The notes: generated from the sequence alone by a model not told the origin. Counted from the stretch's first letter, positions 35,646-45,293 are shown. The stretch is DNA of 64,000 nt from Verrucomicrobiota bacterium (GCA_023416735.1 JAEZGX010000030.1:204183-268182); one strand, 5' to 3'. Made by a program: numbers and translations.

Positions 35646-37046
35646 ATGGCCCGCAAGAGTTCCTTCGACTACGACTTCCTCGTCCTCGGCGGCGGCAGCG
35701 CCGGCTTCAACGCCGCCCGCCTCGCCGTTTCGCTCGGCCTCAAGACCGCCATCGTCGACGGCGCTCGCGAGCTCGGCGGCCTCTGCATCCTGCGCGGCTG
35801 CATGCCCTCGAAAACGCTGCTCTACATCGCCGACGTCCTTCACCTCGCGCGCAAGGCTCGCACGTTCGGCCTGAAAATCCCCTCCGCCGAACCCGACATG
35901 CGCGCGATCCACGCCCGCAAAAAACGCATCATCGCCGATTTCGCCGATTACCGGCTCAAAGCGCTCGAAAACGGGAAATTCGATCTCATCCGCGCCCACG
36001 GGCGCTTCATCGATCCTCACACCATCGAACTCTCTGACGGCCGCTCGGTCCGCGCGAAACACATCCTCATCGCCACCGGTTCCAAACCGTCCATTCCCCC
36101 CGTCCCTGGACTCGCCGAAACACCATCGTGGACCAGCGACGAAGTCCTCGATCTGGATTTCGTCCCGAAAAGCGTCCTCGTCCTCGGCGGCGGCATCGTC
36201 GCTTGCGAACTCGCCCAGTTCCTCAATCGCATGGGCACGCGGGTCACCCTCGTCCAACGCAGCATCAACATCCTGCGCGACCATTCCGGCGCCGCTTCCG
36301 ATGTCGTGCAGCAGGCGTTTCGCGACGAAGGCATCGAAATCTTCGCTGGCACCCACCTTCAAAAGGTCTGGCGCGATTCCCGCGGCGTCGCCGTGAAATT
36401 CCTCTGCGCCGGCAAGGTCGTCACCCGCCGCGCCGAACATCTCTTCAACGCCCTCGGCCGTTCGCCCAACACCGACGCACTCAATCTTTCCGCCGCCGGC
36501 GTGAAAACGCGCATCACCGGCCAGATCGTCATCAACCGCTGGCATCAAACCACCACACCCCACATCTACGCCGCCGGCGACTGCTCCGGTCCGGCCGAAA
36601 TCGTCCATGTCGCGATTCAACAAGGCGAACTAGTCGCTCGTCACGCCGCCGGTCTCCGGAAGCTCAAACCCGTCGACTACTCGCTTCTGCTCAACGTCGT
36701 CTTCACCGATCCGCAGCTCGCCACCATCGGCCTTCTCGAGCGAGATCTTCAACGGAAGAAACGGAAATACCTGGTCGCCTCGTATCCATTTAACGACCAC
36801 GGCAAATCCATCCTGATGGACGCCAATTACGGTTACGTGAAGGTCATCGCCGAGCCGCGTCGCGGTCGCATTCTCGGCGCCGAAATCGTCGGCAAGGACG
36901 CCGGCGAGCTCATCCACGCGTTCAGCGGCCCGCTTGCCATGCGCGCCACCGTCTTCGACCTCCTCCGCGCCCCGTGGTATCATCCCACGCTCGCCGAGAT
37001 CGTCACTTACCCGCTCGAAGAAATCGCCGAGCAGGTGAAGAAGTAG
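35646..37046 (+). CDS. FAD-dependent pyridine nucleotide-disulfide oxidoreductase (dihydrolipoamide dehydrogenase/mercuric reductase-like)
   Basis: 466 residues. The FAD motif GGGSAG is at 15-20; the redox pair is C47 and C52 in GGLCILRGCMPSK; a second Rossmann site, GGGIVACE, is near 180; YAAGDCSG is the FAD-O3' motif. The C-terminal dimer motif is WYHPTLAEI, with the His-Pro-Thr of lipoamide dehydrogenases. No 2-oxoacid dehydrogenase genes are near, and the Cys-pair loop (ILRG) differs from the classical NVGC form, so the substrate is open. It lies 17 bp after the last polysaccharide gene and may be read through from it. The ATG at 35646 starts directly at the fold. Convergent with hisA, 9 bp apart. 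Confidence 0.85.
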   Translation: MARKSSFDYDFLVLGGGSAGFNAARLAVSLGLKTAIVDGARELGGLCILRGCMPSKTLLYIADVLHLARKARTFGLKIPSAEPDMRAIHARKKRIIADFADYRLKALENGKFDLIRAHGRFIDPHTIELSDGRSVRAKHILIATGSKPSIPPVPGLAETPSWTSDEVLDLDFVPKSVLVLGGGIVACELAQFLNRMGTRVTLVQRSINILRDHSGAASDVVQQAFRDEGIEIFAGTHLQKVWRDSRGVAVKFLCAGKVVTRRAEHLFNALGRSPNTDALNLSAAGVKTRITGQIVINRWHQTTTPHIYAAGDCSGPAEIVHVAIQQGELVARHAAGLRKLKPVDYSLLLNVVFTDPQLATIGLLERDLQRKKRKYLVASYPFNDHGKSILMDANYGYVKVIAEPRRGRILGAEIVGKDAGELIHAFSGPLAMRATVFDLLRAPWYHPTLAEIVTYPLEEIAEQVKK

Positions 37047-37055
37047 CGCGACACT

Positions 37056-37796
37056 TCAGTTCGCGCTTTTCCCCGCCGCGATCTCGAGCAGATCGCGCAA
37101 CTCCACGCGCTGCTCGTAAAGCGCCTTCCCCACGATCACGCCGTCCAACCGGACGTGACGCTGCGCCAGCTTCGCCAACTCGATCACATCTTCACGTCGG
37201 CTCACGCCACCACTCGCGATCACGCGATATTTCCCCGCGTTCAACATCGCTTCCTGCGCCGGATAATTCGGCCCCGTCAGCATTCCGTCCGTCCCAATAT
37301 CCGTGTGGATGATCGTCGCGACGCCCAACGCATCCATGCGCTTCGCCAGCGCGATCGCACTCATGTCCGATGTCGCCACCCAGCCTTTCACCGCGACCTG
37401 ACCATTCTTCGCATCGATTCCGACCGCGATCTTCTCTCCAAACGCCTGCACCAACTCGCCGACGAACGCTTCGCTTTCCGCCGCGCGCGTTCCGATCACC
37501 ACCCGACTCACTCCAAAACCGAGCGCCCGCTCCACCGCTGCACGAGTCCGCAATCCGCCGCCAAGTTGGACTTTCATTCCCAAGGCCGCGATCGCCTGCA
37601 CCGCCGCCAAATTCTGCGGCTCGCCCGCGAACGCTCCATCGAGATCCACCACGTGAACCCACTCGCTGCCCGCCGCGCGAAACTGTTGCGCAACGTCGGC
37701 CGGATTTTCCGCATAGACCGTTTCCTGGTCTGCGCGTCCTTGCGTCAGCCGCACACAGCGGCCGCCTTTGATGTCGATGGCGGGATAAATCGTCAT
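37056..37796 (-). CDS. hisA: Phosphoribosylformimino-5-aminoimidazole carboxamide ribotide isomerase (HisA)
   Basis: 246 residues from the ATG at 37796; a TTG two codons upstream is less likely. (beta/alpha)8 barrel with catalytic Asp8 in AIDIKGGRCVRL and Asp128 in GIDAKNGQVAVKGW; HTDIGTDGML and ASGGVSRREDV are phosphate-binding loops. It catalyses the fourth step of histidine synthesis, ProFAR to PRFAR. It stands alone; no other his genes are in the window. Divergent from the M42 peptidase gene across 47 bp. Confidence 0.97.
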   Translation of the reverse strand: MTIYPAIDIKGGRCVRLTQGRADQETVYAENPADVAQQFRAAGSEWVHVVDLDGAFAGEPQNLAAVQAIAALGMKVQLGGGLRTRAAVERALGFGVSRVVIGTRAAESEAFVGELVQAFGEKIAVGIDAKNGQVAVKGWVATSDMSAIALAKRMDALGVATIIHTDIGTDGMLTGPNYPAQEAMLNAGKYRVIASGGVSRREDVIELAKLAQRHVRLDGVIVGKALYEQRVELRDLLEIAAGKSAN

Positions 37797-37797
37797 T

Positions 37798-37814
37798 CGC
37801 AAAAACGCTTTGCG
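37798..37814. promoter_or_regulatory. Inverted repeat between hisA and the M42 peptidase gene
   Basis: CGCAAA (37798-37803), 5-base spacer, TTTGCG (37809-37814), in the 47-bp divergent spacer and touching the hisA start. It could be an operator, but arms this short also arise by chance. Confidence 0.25.
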
Positions 37815-37843
37815 CCCACGATGACCGGCGCGAGACTAAAACC

Positions 37844-38908
37844 ATGCCCGACTATCAGGTGCCCGCTTTTCTCGCCGAACTGCTTCACGCACGCTCGCCT
37901 TCCGGTTACGAATCCGAAGCGCAGGCCGTCTTCGATCGCCACGTCAAACCGGCTGCCGACGAATACCGCAACGACGCTCTCGGCAACCGCATCGCCACCC
38001 TCAATCCCGAGGGCGATCCCGTCCTCATGCTCGCCGGCCACATGGACGAGCTCGGCCTCATCATCACCTACGTCGACAAAGACGGCTTTCTCTACTTCGA
38101 TACCGTCGGCGGGCACGACCTCAGCGTCATCTCCGGACGCCGCGTCATCATCCAAACGGAAAACGGCCCCGTTATCGGCGTCACCGGCAAACGCGCCATC
38201 CACCTCATGGACGAAGAGGACCGCAAGAAGGTCCCAAAGAAGCACGAGATCTGGATCGATATCGGCGTCCGCTCGAAAAAAGAAGCCCTCGAGCGCGTCG
38301 CCATTGGCGATGTCGCCACCTACGATCACGAGTTGCAGATGATCAACGGCTCCGTCGGCGCCGCGCGCGCCTTCGACAATAAGGTCGGCGCCTACATCGT
38401 CGGCGAAACGCTCCGTCGCCTCGCGAAAGAGAAAAAGCTCGCCGCTAAAATCGTATCCGTCGCGACCTCACAGGAGGAGATCGGCGTGCGCGGCGCGACC
38501 ACCGCCGCCTATTCCGTCAATCCTCACCTCGCCGTCGCGATCGACGTCGGGCACGCGACCGATCACCCCGATTGCGACAATCGCCGCTTTGGCGAAACCA
38601 AACTCGGCGGCGGCCCCATCATCTGCCGCGGCGCCAACATCAATCCGAAGATTTACCAGAAGCTCGTCACCGCTGCCAAAAAAGCGGGCATCCCCTACCA
38701 ACTCGAAGCCGACCCCCGTCCCACCGGCACGGACGCGCGCGCCATCCAGATGGGACGCGGCGGAGTCGCCACGGGCCTCCTCAGCATCCCGCTGCGCTAC
38801 ATGCACACCCCGAGCGAGGTCGTCGATCTCGAGGACGTCGAACGCTGCGTGAAACTGCTCGTCGAATTCGCGCGCGCCTTGAAAAAAGGCGACTACGCCC
38901 ACTGGTGA
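37844..38908 (+). CDS. M42 family metallopeptidase (glutamyl/deblocking aminopeptidase, CelM-like)
   Basis: 354 residues. Metal ligands and catalytic acids are in place: H66 and D68 in AGHMDELG, Asp in FDNKVGAY near 180, the catalytic EE in TSQEEIGVRGA near 211, Asp in AIDVGHATD near 233, and a final His in RYMHTPSEVVD. These are di-zinc/cobalt aminopeptidases that form tetrahedral dodecamers and degrade peptides in the cytoplasm. CelM-type endoglucanase labels for this family are historical. Its stop codon is followed directly by the stop of the opposite-strand gene. Confidence 0.94.
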   Translation: MPDYQVPAFLAELLHARSPSGYESEAQAVFDRHVKPAADEYRNDALGNRIATLNPEGDPVLMLAGHMDELGLIITYVDKDGFLYFDTVGGHDLSVISGRRVIIQTENGPVIGVTGKRAIHLMDEEDRKKVPKKHEIWIDIGVRSKKEALERVAIGDVATYDHELQMINGSVGAARAFDNKVGAYIVGETLRRLAKEKKLAAKIVSVATSQEEIGVRGATTAAYSVNPHLAVAIDVGHATDHPDCDNRRFGETKLGGGPIICRGANINPKIYQKLVTAAKKAGIPYQLEADPRPTGTDARAIQMGRGGVATGLLSIPLRYMHTPSEVVDLEDVERCVKLLVEFARALKKGDYAHW

Positions 38909-39820
38909 TCAGTCGCTCTTCTTCGCGACCACCGGCGTGAGGACGATCTCGAAACTCGCTTGCTGATCGCGTGCGAAGAGCGGCGATAGCTGCTCCAACT
39001 CGATCAGCGGCGCGCGCGCACCGCTGAGATACACCTGCGTCACGAAGCCTTCGTCCGGGGTCGACTCGACTCGCCCCGAACTCACTCCCGCCTCCACCCG
39101 AATCGTCTCTGCGCCGAGCCTCGCCGTCAGCGGCTGTTGTCGAAATCCGAGTTTTTCCATTTTTCCCACGTGACGCAGCGTGAGTTCCGATCCTTCCGCT
39201 CGCACATGCGGCGGTTCGGGAAACGTCCGGACCGGATGATCGCCCCTCCCAAGGTGAAGTTGCACGTAGCCGCGCGGTTCTTCATTCGACGGCTCCGCGC
39301 GCACCTCAACCTCGGCCTCGGCCAGCACCTGCACCACGTGAATGATCTGCGCCGCCCGACTACCGCCATCAATGCGCGCATCGCAACGCAACGCGCCGTC
39401 CACCCAGCGATAAACTCGCCGCAACCGCGGCCACTCGTCTCCCGTGCTCGGCATCAGCAGTTCTAAACGCGCGCCCTCAACCATCACTTTCTCCGCCGCG
39501 CTCGCCTCCCACTCCCGCGGTGGCGGCCAGTTGCGCGACCATTCGGATTGCGGACCCAGCCACACGCGATGCCCGCCCCATTCCGCCGGATTGCTCAAGT
39601 CGGGCGGCACATAAAGCAGGTTATCGCTCCCCGAGCGTCCGAAGAAAATCAGCCGCGCGCGATTCACCGACACCACCGCTTCATAATCCCCGGCGGTCGC
39701 CACATACGCCCGCTCGCCGTTCCACTGCGTCTCACGCCAATGGGTCTCGTCGGCGCTCGATCCCGCCGCTGACGTAGCAACACCAACCAACGCTGCCGCG
39801 ACGAAGATCAAAACCTTCAT
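38909..39820 (-). CDS. Secreted protein, DUF4380-like, function unknown
   Basis: 303 residues from the ATG at 39820, preceded by an AAGAAGAAG-type ribosome site. The first ~20 residues (KVLIFVAAALVGVATSAAG) are a Sec signal peptide. The body reads as a beta-sandwich: YEAVVSVNRARLIFFGRSG, then GGHRVWLGPQSEW, resembling the DUF4380 galactose-mutarotase-like superfamily. No catalytic motif is recognised. The stop codons of this gene and the M42 gene abut (38908/38909), leaving no room for a separate terminator. It follows clpX on the same strand with a 145-bp gap. Confidence 0.75.
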   Translation of the reverse strand: MKVLIFVAAALVGVATSAAGSSADETHWRETQWNGERAYVATAGDYEAVVSVNRARLIFFGRSGSDNLLYVPPDLSNPAEWGGHRVWLGPQSEWSRNWPPPREWEASAAEKVMVEGARLELLMPSTGDEWPRLRRVYRWVDGALRCDARIDGGSRAAQIIHVVQVLAEAEVEVRAEPSNEEPRGYVQLHLGRGDHPVRTFPEPPHVRAEGSELTLRHVGKMEKLGFRQQPLTARLGAETIRVEAGVSSGRVESTPDEGFVTQVYLSGARAPLIELEQLSPLFARDQQASFEIVLTPVVAKKSD

Positions 39821-39965
39821 AGCTTCTTCTTTCCACAGTCGTGCGACCCCGCAAGCCATTCCACCTCCGCGCACGACGGGTGAAAACAACCTTCTCGAAC
39901 ACAAGAGCCGGCTGATTCGAAATGAGCGGAGGCTATCCTAAATGGCGCCCACGCTTCGCACCGCA

Positions 39966-41261
39966 TTAAGCCGCGTCCTGTTTCGGCTCGCCTTTGTCGA
40001 TGCGGCGTAACGTCGGACGCTTTCGTCCATTCACGACGCCCGCATCGATCACGACCTCCGCCACGTCGTCACGTTGCGGCAGATCATACATCACTTCGAG
40101 CATCAGATTCTCGAGAATCGAACGCAGCGCACGCGCGCCCGTCTTCAGTTCGATCGCTCGTTGCGCAATCGCGCGAATCGCATCCGTCGTGAGCCGCAGC
40201 CGAACGCCGTCCATTGCGAACAGCTTCGAATACTGCTTCACCATCGCGTTCTTCGTGCGCAGCAAAACCTTTTCGAGATCCGCCACCGAAAGCTGATCGA
40301 GCACCGAGACCACCGGCAAACGACCGATGAACTCCGGAATCATGCCGAACCGAATCAGATCTTCCGGCGCGAGCGCCTTCATCATCTCCTCCGGCTTGAG
40401 CGCCTGTTCCGCCTGCGCGCGAATCGAAGCAAAACCGAGGCTGCGTTGCCCCAAGCGTCGTTGCACCAGCCCTTCCAAACCGACAAACGCACCGCCGCAA
40501 ATGAAGAGGATGTTCGCCGTGTTGATTTGAACGTATTCCTGGTTCGGATGCTTCCGACCGCCCTGCGGCGGAACGTTGCACGTCGTGCCTTCAAGAATCT
40601 TCAACAGCGCCTGCTGCACACCTTCACCAGAAACATCGCGCGTGATGGAAACGTTTTCCGTCTTCCGCCCGATCTTGTCGATTTCATCGATGTAGATGAT
40701 GCCGCACTCGGCGCGCTTCACGTCGTAGTTCGCATTCTGCAGCAAACGCAGGACGACGTTCTCAACATCTTCGCCAACGTAGCCGGCTTCCGTCAGCGTC
40801 GTCGCATCCGAAATCGCAAACGGCACATCGAGGATCTTCGCGAGCGTGCGCGCGAGCAGTGTCTTGCCCGAGCCTGTCGGCCCCACGAGCAGGATGTTGC
40901 TCTTCTCGACGTCGACGTCGTTGAACTCCGGCGACAGCGCCAGCGACTCCTTGCCGGACTGGCCGGAGTCAAACATCAGCCGCTTGTAATGGTTATAGAC
41001 CGCGACCGATAGAACCTTCTTCGCGTGATCCTGACCGATGACGAAATCGTCGAGCGTGCGCTTAATCTCCGACGGCTTCACCAGCCGCACCGGAGGACGC
41101 GTGTCGGCCGTGGGCGCCTTTACTTCGCGATCGATGATCGTCTTGCAGACGTTGACACACGAATCGCAGATATAAACACCGGGACCGGCGATGATCTTCT
41201 TCACCTCAGCCTGCGACTTCCCGCAGAACGAGCAAAGGGTCATGCGGGACGATTTAGCCAT
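39966..41261 (-). CDS. clpX: ATP-dependent Clp protease ATP-binding subunit ClpX
   Basis: 431 residues, the usual ClpX length. The N-terminal zinc-binding domain has C10, C13, C32 and C35 (LCSFCGK, ICDSCV). Walker A is GPTGSGKT at 127-134, Walker B is IIYIDEIDKI, and RRLGQRSLGF with the RIPEF-like FGMIPEFIGRLP is present. An IGF-type loop (ClpP contact) is expected after residue 265, but the usual I-G-F is not clear by eye. It unfolds substrates and feeds them to ClpP in the cytoplasm. It lies 60 bp downstream of clpP in the tig-clpP-clpX order. Confidence 0.98.
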   Translation of the reverse strand: MAKSSRMTLCSFCGKSQAEVKKIIAGPGVYICDSCVNVCKTIIDREVKAPTADTRPPVRLVKPSEIKRTLDDFVIGQDHAKKVLSVAVYNHYKRLMFDSGQSGKESLALSPEFNDVDVEKSNILLVGPTGSGKTLLARTLAKILDVPFAISDATTLTEAGYVGEDVENVVLRLLQNANYDVKRAECGIIYIDEIDKIGRKTENVSITRDVSGEGVQQALLKILEGTTCNVPPQGGRKHPNQEYVQINTANILFICGGAFVGLEGLVQRRLGQRSLGFASIRAQAEQALKPEEMMKALAPEDLIRFGMIPEFIGRLPVVSVLDQLSVADLEKVLLRTKNAMVKQYSKLFAMDGVRLRLTTDAIRAIAQRAIELKTGARALRSILENLMLEVMYDLPQRDDVAEVVIDAGVVNGRKRPTLRRIDKGEPKQDAA

Positions 41262-41321
41262 GGGAACAAGATGTTCGGCTGCGCGAGCGAGTCGAGGGTC
41301 TAGACCTTTTTAACCAGTTCT

Positions 41322-41942
41322 TCAGGCGGCGGCGGTCACGCCAAGCGCCTGAGCCTCACGCGTCGACTCGACGACGTGGTCAACGATCCCATACTCCTTC
41401 GCCTCGTAGGCGCTGAGGTAGTAATCGCGGTCAGAATCCTTTTCGACCTGCGCGACATTCTTTCCCGTATGCTTCGCGATGGTCTCGTTCAACGTCTTGC
41501 GCCAGCGGAGGATCTCTCGCGCTGCGATTGCAATATCAGCCGCCTGTCCACCAGCGCCGCCGCTCGGTTGATGAATCATCACTCGGCTGTTCGGCAGTGC
41601 GAAACGTTTTCCTTTCGTCCCCGCCGCGAGGAGCACCGTGCTCATGCTGGCGGCCATGCCGACGCAGTAGGTAACGATATCGCATTGCAGGAAGTTCATC
41701 GTGTCATAGATAGCCATGCCACCTGTGACGACGCCGCCCGGGGAATTGATGTAGAGCTGGATGTCCTTCTTGGGATCCTCCATCTGCAGGAAGAACATCT
41801 GGGCGATCACGAGATTCGCCACCGTGTCATCGATCGGCGTGCCGATGAAGATGATGCGGTCCTTGAGGAGGCGGGAATAGATGTCCATCGACCGCTCTCC
41901 GCGGCCGGTATTCTCCAAGACGATAGGAACGTAGTAGCTCAC
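41322..41942 (-). CDS. clpP: ATP-dependent Clp protease proteolytic subunit ClpP
   Basis: 206 residues from the GTG at 41942, which gives the canonical N-terminus SYYVPIVLENTGRGERSMDIYSRLL. The frame is open further upstream, but that would run into tig. Catalytic triad: Ser99 in GMAASMST, His124 in MIHQPSGG, and Asp near 171-173. A serine protease that forms tetradecamers and degrades proteins unfolded by ClpX. Spacing to the tig stop is 22 bp, so it is likely co-transcribed with tig and clpX. Confidence 0.97.
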   Translation of the reverse strand: MSYYVPIVLENTGRGERSMDIYSRLLKDRIIFIGTPIDDTVANLVIAQMFFLQMEDPKKDIQLYINSPGGVVTGGMAIYDTMNFLQCDIVTYCVGMAASMSTVLLAAGTKGKRFALPNSRVMIHQPSGGAGGQAADIAIAAREILRWRKTLNETIAKHTGKNVAQVEKDSDRDYYLSAYEAKEYGIVDHVVESTREAQALGVTAAA

Positions 41943-41964
41943 AGTGGTGATGGTATATCGGCAG

Positions 41965-43287
41965 TTAAGCCTTCGGCTGAACTGTCGCCACCGTAGCCTT
42001 GGAGACGAGGAAATCAATCGCCTTGTCGAAAATGATCGATTGCTGCACCGCGCGCAGCTGTTCGCGATCGCTGCTCAACGCCTTCACGAGCTTGTCCGGC
42101 TTTTGCTGCGTGCGCATCGCTTCGCGATAGATGAACGAATCGATGTCGCGCTCCTCGACCTGGATCTTCTCGGCCTCGGCGATCTTCGCCAAAATCAGCT
42201 GCAGCTTGATCCGTTTTTCGGCCGCTTTGCGCGCGCCGTCGAAGAGCTCCTTCTTTCCTTTCTCAAACTCTTCCTGCGGCACACCGCGACGCATGTTCTC
42301 TTCGATGAACTGCCGCAGCACCGACTGCGTTTCGTTTTCGACGAGCGACTCTGGCACCGGGAAGTCCACCTTCGCCGCCAGCGCATCCGAGACTTGGCGA
42401 CGCTGCTCCGCGCGATTGCGCGACTCCTTCTGCATCTTCAGCTGATTGCGCACCGCGTTCTTCAACGCGTCCAGGTTGTCGACCCGGTTCGCTTGGAAGA
42501 AAGCGTCGTCGAGCGGCGGCAGCACGCGCTCGCGAATCTCCTGCACCTCCACCGCATAGGTCGCTGTCTTGCCCGCCAGCGCCGGCACCGCCGCGAAGTC
42601 GGCCGGGAACGTAATCGTCACGTCCTTCTTGTCGCCCGGTTTTAACCCGGCGAGCTGCGTGCCGAGTCCCGGAATCACGCCTTCGTTTTCGCCTTCCACT
42701 TCCTCCCACGTCTGCGGGACTTTGCCGTAAATCTGCTTATCCGGCGCTAGCTCGGTGATCGGCTTGCCCTCGATAGTGCCTTCGTAGGCCAACTTCACAT
42801 AATCGCTCTTCGCCGCGGGCCGATCCGCCACCTTGAACTCCGCTCGTTCCGCGCGCATTCCTTCGATCACTTGGTCGACATCCGCGTCTGTCGGATCGCT
42901 CGGCGCCACCTCCGTCGGCAGGCCGACATACTCCGGCAAGGCGAAGTCCGGCCGCACGTCCAAAGTGATCGTCACCGTCACAGGCTGGCCGGTTTTGATT
43001 TCGCCCGGCTCCACATTCACGATGTTCAACACGTCGAGCTTCTGCTGTTCGAGGCCGTCGCGATACGTTTTCGCCACCACCTTCTGCTTGAACTCGTCCC
43101 CGATCTCCTTCGCGAAACGCTTCGCCACCACGGAGGCCGGCGCCTTGCCCGGACGAAAACCAGGAATGCGCGCGAGCTGGGTATACTCCTTTACGACGTC
43201 CTGATGAACGGTGTCGACTTCGCCGGATTCCAGCGTGACGACGAGGCTTTTACGGGTGTCGGAGAGGCTATTCAGTTGAACGTTCAC
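41965..43287 (-). CDS. tig: Trigger factor (ribosome-associated chaperone, peptidyl-prolyl isomerase)
   Basis: 440 residues with a GTG start. The ribosome-binding signature GFRPGKAP is at 43-50; the FKBP-like PPIase domain lies around 155-245, and the rest is the helical C-terminal chaperone domain. It binds nascent chains at the ribosome exit tunnel. First gene of the conserved tig-clpP-clpX cluster; the promoter should lie in the 145-bp divergent spacer shared with tsaB, but no clear boxes are seen there. Confidence 0.97.
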   Translation of the reverse strand: MNVQLNSLSDTRKSLVVTLESGEVDTVHQDVVKEYTQLARIPGFRPGKAPASVVAKRFAKEIGDEFKQKVVAKTYRDGLEQQKLDVLNIVNVEPGEIKTGQPVTVTITLDVRPDFALPEYVGLPTEVAPSDPTDADVDQVIEGMRAERAEFKVADRPAAKSDYVKLAYEGTIEGKPITELAPDKQIYGKVPQTWEEVEGENEGVIPGLGTQLAGLKPGDKKDVTITFPADFAAVPALAGKTATYAVEVQEIRERVLPPLDDAFFQANRVDNLDALKNAVRNQLKMQKESRNRAEQRRQVSDALAAKVDFPVPESLVENETQSVLRQFIEENMRRGVPQEEFEKGKKELFDGARKAAEKRIKLQLILAKIAEAEKIQVEERDIDSFIYREAMRTQQKPDKLVKALSSDREQLRAVQQSIIFDKAIDFLVSKATVATVQPKA

Positions 43288-43432
43288 GGAAGTGTAAGAG
43301 CGGTGTTAAGACAGAGAATTGGCCACGGTAGATCGCGCCCGCAGCCGGTCAATGCCCGATTCTGGAGGCATTCCGCCTTCTGCGCGCTTGCAGAGTCGAA
43401 GCGCGGACCGTTGGGTGGCGGGAAATCGAAAC

Positions 43433-44077
43433 ATGCCCAGCCTTCGCGAACTCCTCGCCGCGCACGATTCGCTGCTGCTCATCGATGCAGCCTCTGCAGT
43501 TATCCAAGTCGGTTGGCTCGAGCCTCAACCGAACTCCCCGACCGGCTTCGCCGCGCGCTGGGAATCTCGCGCCGAGGAAGCCGGGATCGGCCTGTTTCGC
43601 GCACTGGAAGCGCTCAACGCGAAACCCGCCGAAGCCGGGGCCTTCGCATTTTGCGACGGCCCCGGATCCATCCTCGGGATTCGCACCACCGCGGTCGCAC
43701 TACGCAGCTGGCAAGTGCTTCATTCCCGCCCCGCATTCGCTTTCCACAGCCTCAGCCTCGTCGCCCATGCACTCGGCCGTCATGAACTCACGATCATCGC
43801 CGACGCCCGTCGGGACACCTGGCACTCCGTTTCTCTCGACCAGAAATTGCGGCGCGTGCCCACCGCGGAACTCACCGGCGAACTGGTGATGCCGGAAAAC
43901 TTTCGGCACTGGTCGCAACTTCCCGCCCGCGTTCGTCTCACGCCCTACTCGCTCGGCGAACTTCTTCCGCGCGCGATCGAAGCCGATCTTTTCCGCGCCG
44001 TTGACGCGCCCGACGCATTTCTGCACGAAGAGCCGAGCTACGTGACATGGACGCCGCAAATCCACCGCGCTCCATGA
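43433..44077 (+). CDS. tsaB: TsaB-like protein (tRNA threonylcarbamoyladenosine biosynthesis)
   Basis: 214 residues from the ATG at 43433; the in-frame stretch upstream to 43319 does not look coding. LLLIDAASAVIQVGWLE is the ASKHA phosphate-1 strand and FAFCDGPGSILGIRTTAVAL the TsaB/TsaD-type loop (normally GPGSFTGLR; here S-I-L-G-I-R). FHSLSLVA and IIADARRDTWH also match. TsaB scaffolds TsaD and TsaE in making t6A37 on tRNA. The divergent loop and short length are common in this protein. Its stop overlaps alr (ATGA). Confidence 0.82.
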   Translation: MPSLRELLAAHDSLLLIDAASAVIQVGWLEPQPNSPTGFAARWESRAEEAGIGLFRALEALNAKPAEAGAFAFCDGPGSILGIRTTAVALRSWQVLHSRPAFAFHSLSLVAHALGRHELTIIADARRDTWHSVSLDQKLRRVPTAELTGELVMPENFRHWSQLPARVRLTPYSLGELLPRAIEADLFRAVDAPDAFLHEEPSYVTWTPQIHRAP

Positions 44078-45222
44078 TGCCGCATCACGCCGCCCCGCCC
44101 CTGCGCTGCTGGGCCGAGATCGATCTCGCCGCTCTCGAGCGCAACCTGCGCCTGATTCGCGCCACCCTTCCTGCGCACATGCGCTACGTTGCCGTGATCA
44201 AGGCCGACGCCTACGGCCACGGCCTGCATCAAACGGCCGCGCGCCTCATGCACGCCGGCGCCGACTTGTTCGCGGTTGCCAATGTCTCCGAAGCCGCTGC
44301 CTTGCGCGAACTCGGCCCCGGCTGGCCGATCCTGCTGCTCAGCCCGCTCCTCCCCGAGGAAGACCGCTACCTCGCGGACTACGACCTCACCCCGACCGTT
44401 TCCTGCGAAGACGAAGTCCAACGCTTCAACGAAGTCGGCCGGCTCGCCGGACGCCCGGTCTCGGTCCACATGAAAATCGACACCGGCATGGGCCGTCTCG
44501 GCGTGTGGCACGAAAACGCCCCCGCGCTCCATTCCGCCATCGTCGCCGCGCCGCATTTGAAACTCGCCGGAGTGTTCACCCACTTCGCCGCACCCGACGA
44601 CGTTGCTTTCACCGCCGAACAACGCCGTCGCTTCCTCGCCGCCCTCGCCGCCTGCCCCGGCCTCGCGCTCGACCGCATCTTCGTCCACGCCGACAACAGC
44701 GAAGGCATCGAAACGCTTCCCGGATCGAGCCCCTTCAACGCCGTTCGGATCGGTCTCCTCCAATTCGGAATTCTCCCGCATCCGAATTCGCTCCTCGCTC
44801 AAGTCCGCACCGAGCCTGTATTCAGTTTTCGGACACGCGTGGGTCTGGTGAAAACGCTCCCCGCCGGCCAGACCATCAGCTATGGCCGCACTCATACGCT
44901 TTCACGCGATACTCGCATCGCCATCCTCTGCGCCGGCTACGCGGACGGAATTCCCCGCTCCATGAGCAACCGCGCCCAAGTGCTCATCCGCGGTCAACGC
45001 TGCCCGTTTTTAGGACGCGTAACCATGGACCAGACCATCATAGACGTGACACAAGTTGACAAAGTCCGATGCGGAGATGAAGCCGTCCTGGTAGGTGCTC
45101 AACTCGGCGCCTCGCTCTCCATCGCCGAGTTTAGCAGTTGGGCCGATACCATCCCTTGGGAAACTTTGTGTTCCATCACTAAACGCGTGCCACGCATCTA
45201 TCGGACTGCGCTGGGTATCTAA
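44074..45222 (+). CDS. alr: Alanine racemase
   Basis: 382 residues from the ATG at 44074, which overlaps the tsaB stop (ATGA); an ATG at 44047 would add nine residues. The PLP lysine is K43 in VAVIKADAYGHG; the C-terminal catalytic Tyr is in CAGYADGIPRSM near 288; KIDTGMGRLG and HADNSEG are conserved cofactor and substrate loops. It converts L-alanine to D-alanine for peptidoglycan. Coupling with tsaB suggests one transcript. Confidence 0.96.
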   Translation: MMPHHAAPPLRCWAEIDLAALERNLRLIRATLPAHMRYVAVIKADAYGHGLHQTAARLMHAGADLFAVANVSEAAALRELGPGWPILLLSPLLPEEDRYLADYDLTPTVSCEDEVQRFNEVGRLAGRPVSVHMKIDTGMGRLGVWHENAPALHSAIVAAPHLKLAGVFTHFAAPDDVAFTAEQRRRFLAALAACPGLALDRIFVHADNSEGIETLPGSSPFNAVRIGLLQFGILPHPNSLLAQVRTEPVFSFRTRVGLVKTLPAGQTISYGRTHTLSRDTRIAILCAGYADGIPRSMSNRAQVLIRGQRCPFLGRVTMDQTIIDVTQVDKVRCGDEAVLVGAQLGASLSIAEFSSWADTIPWETLCSITKRVPRIYRTALGI

Positions 45223-45293
45223 GTCCCGCGATATGGGCGGATGTGTAAATCTCTCTTGAATAAGTGGTCAACAGGGGGGGCAACGAATCACGC

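Noticed and set aside
45274..45280. Run of seven G upstream of the PEP-CTERM gene as a phase-variable promoter tract
   Set aside because: Only seven bases, not placed between recognisable -35 and -10 boxes, so slippage control is not supported.
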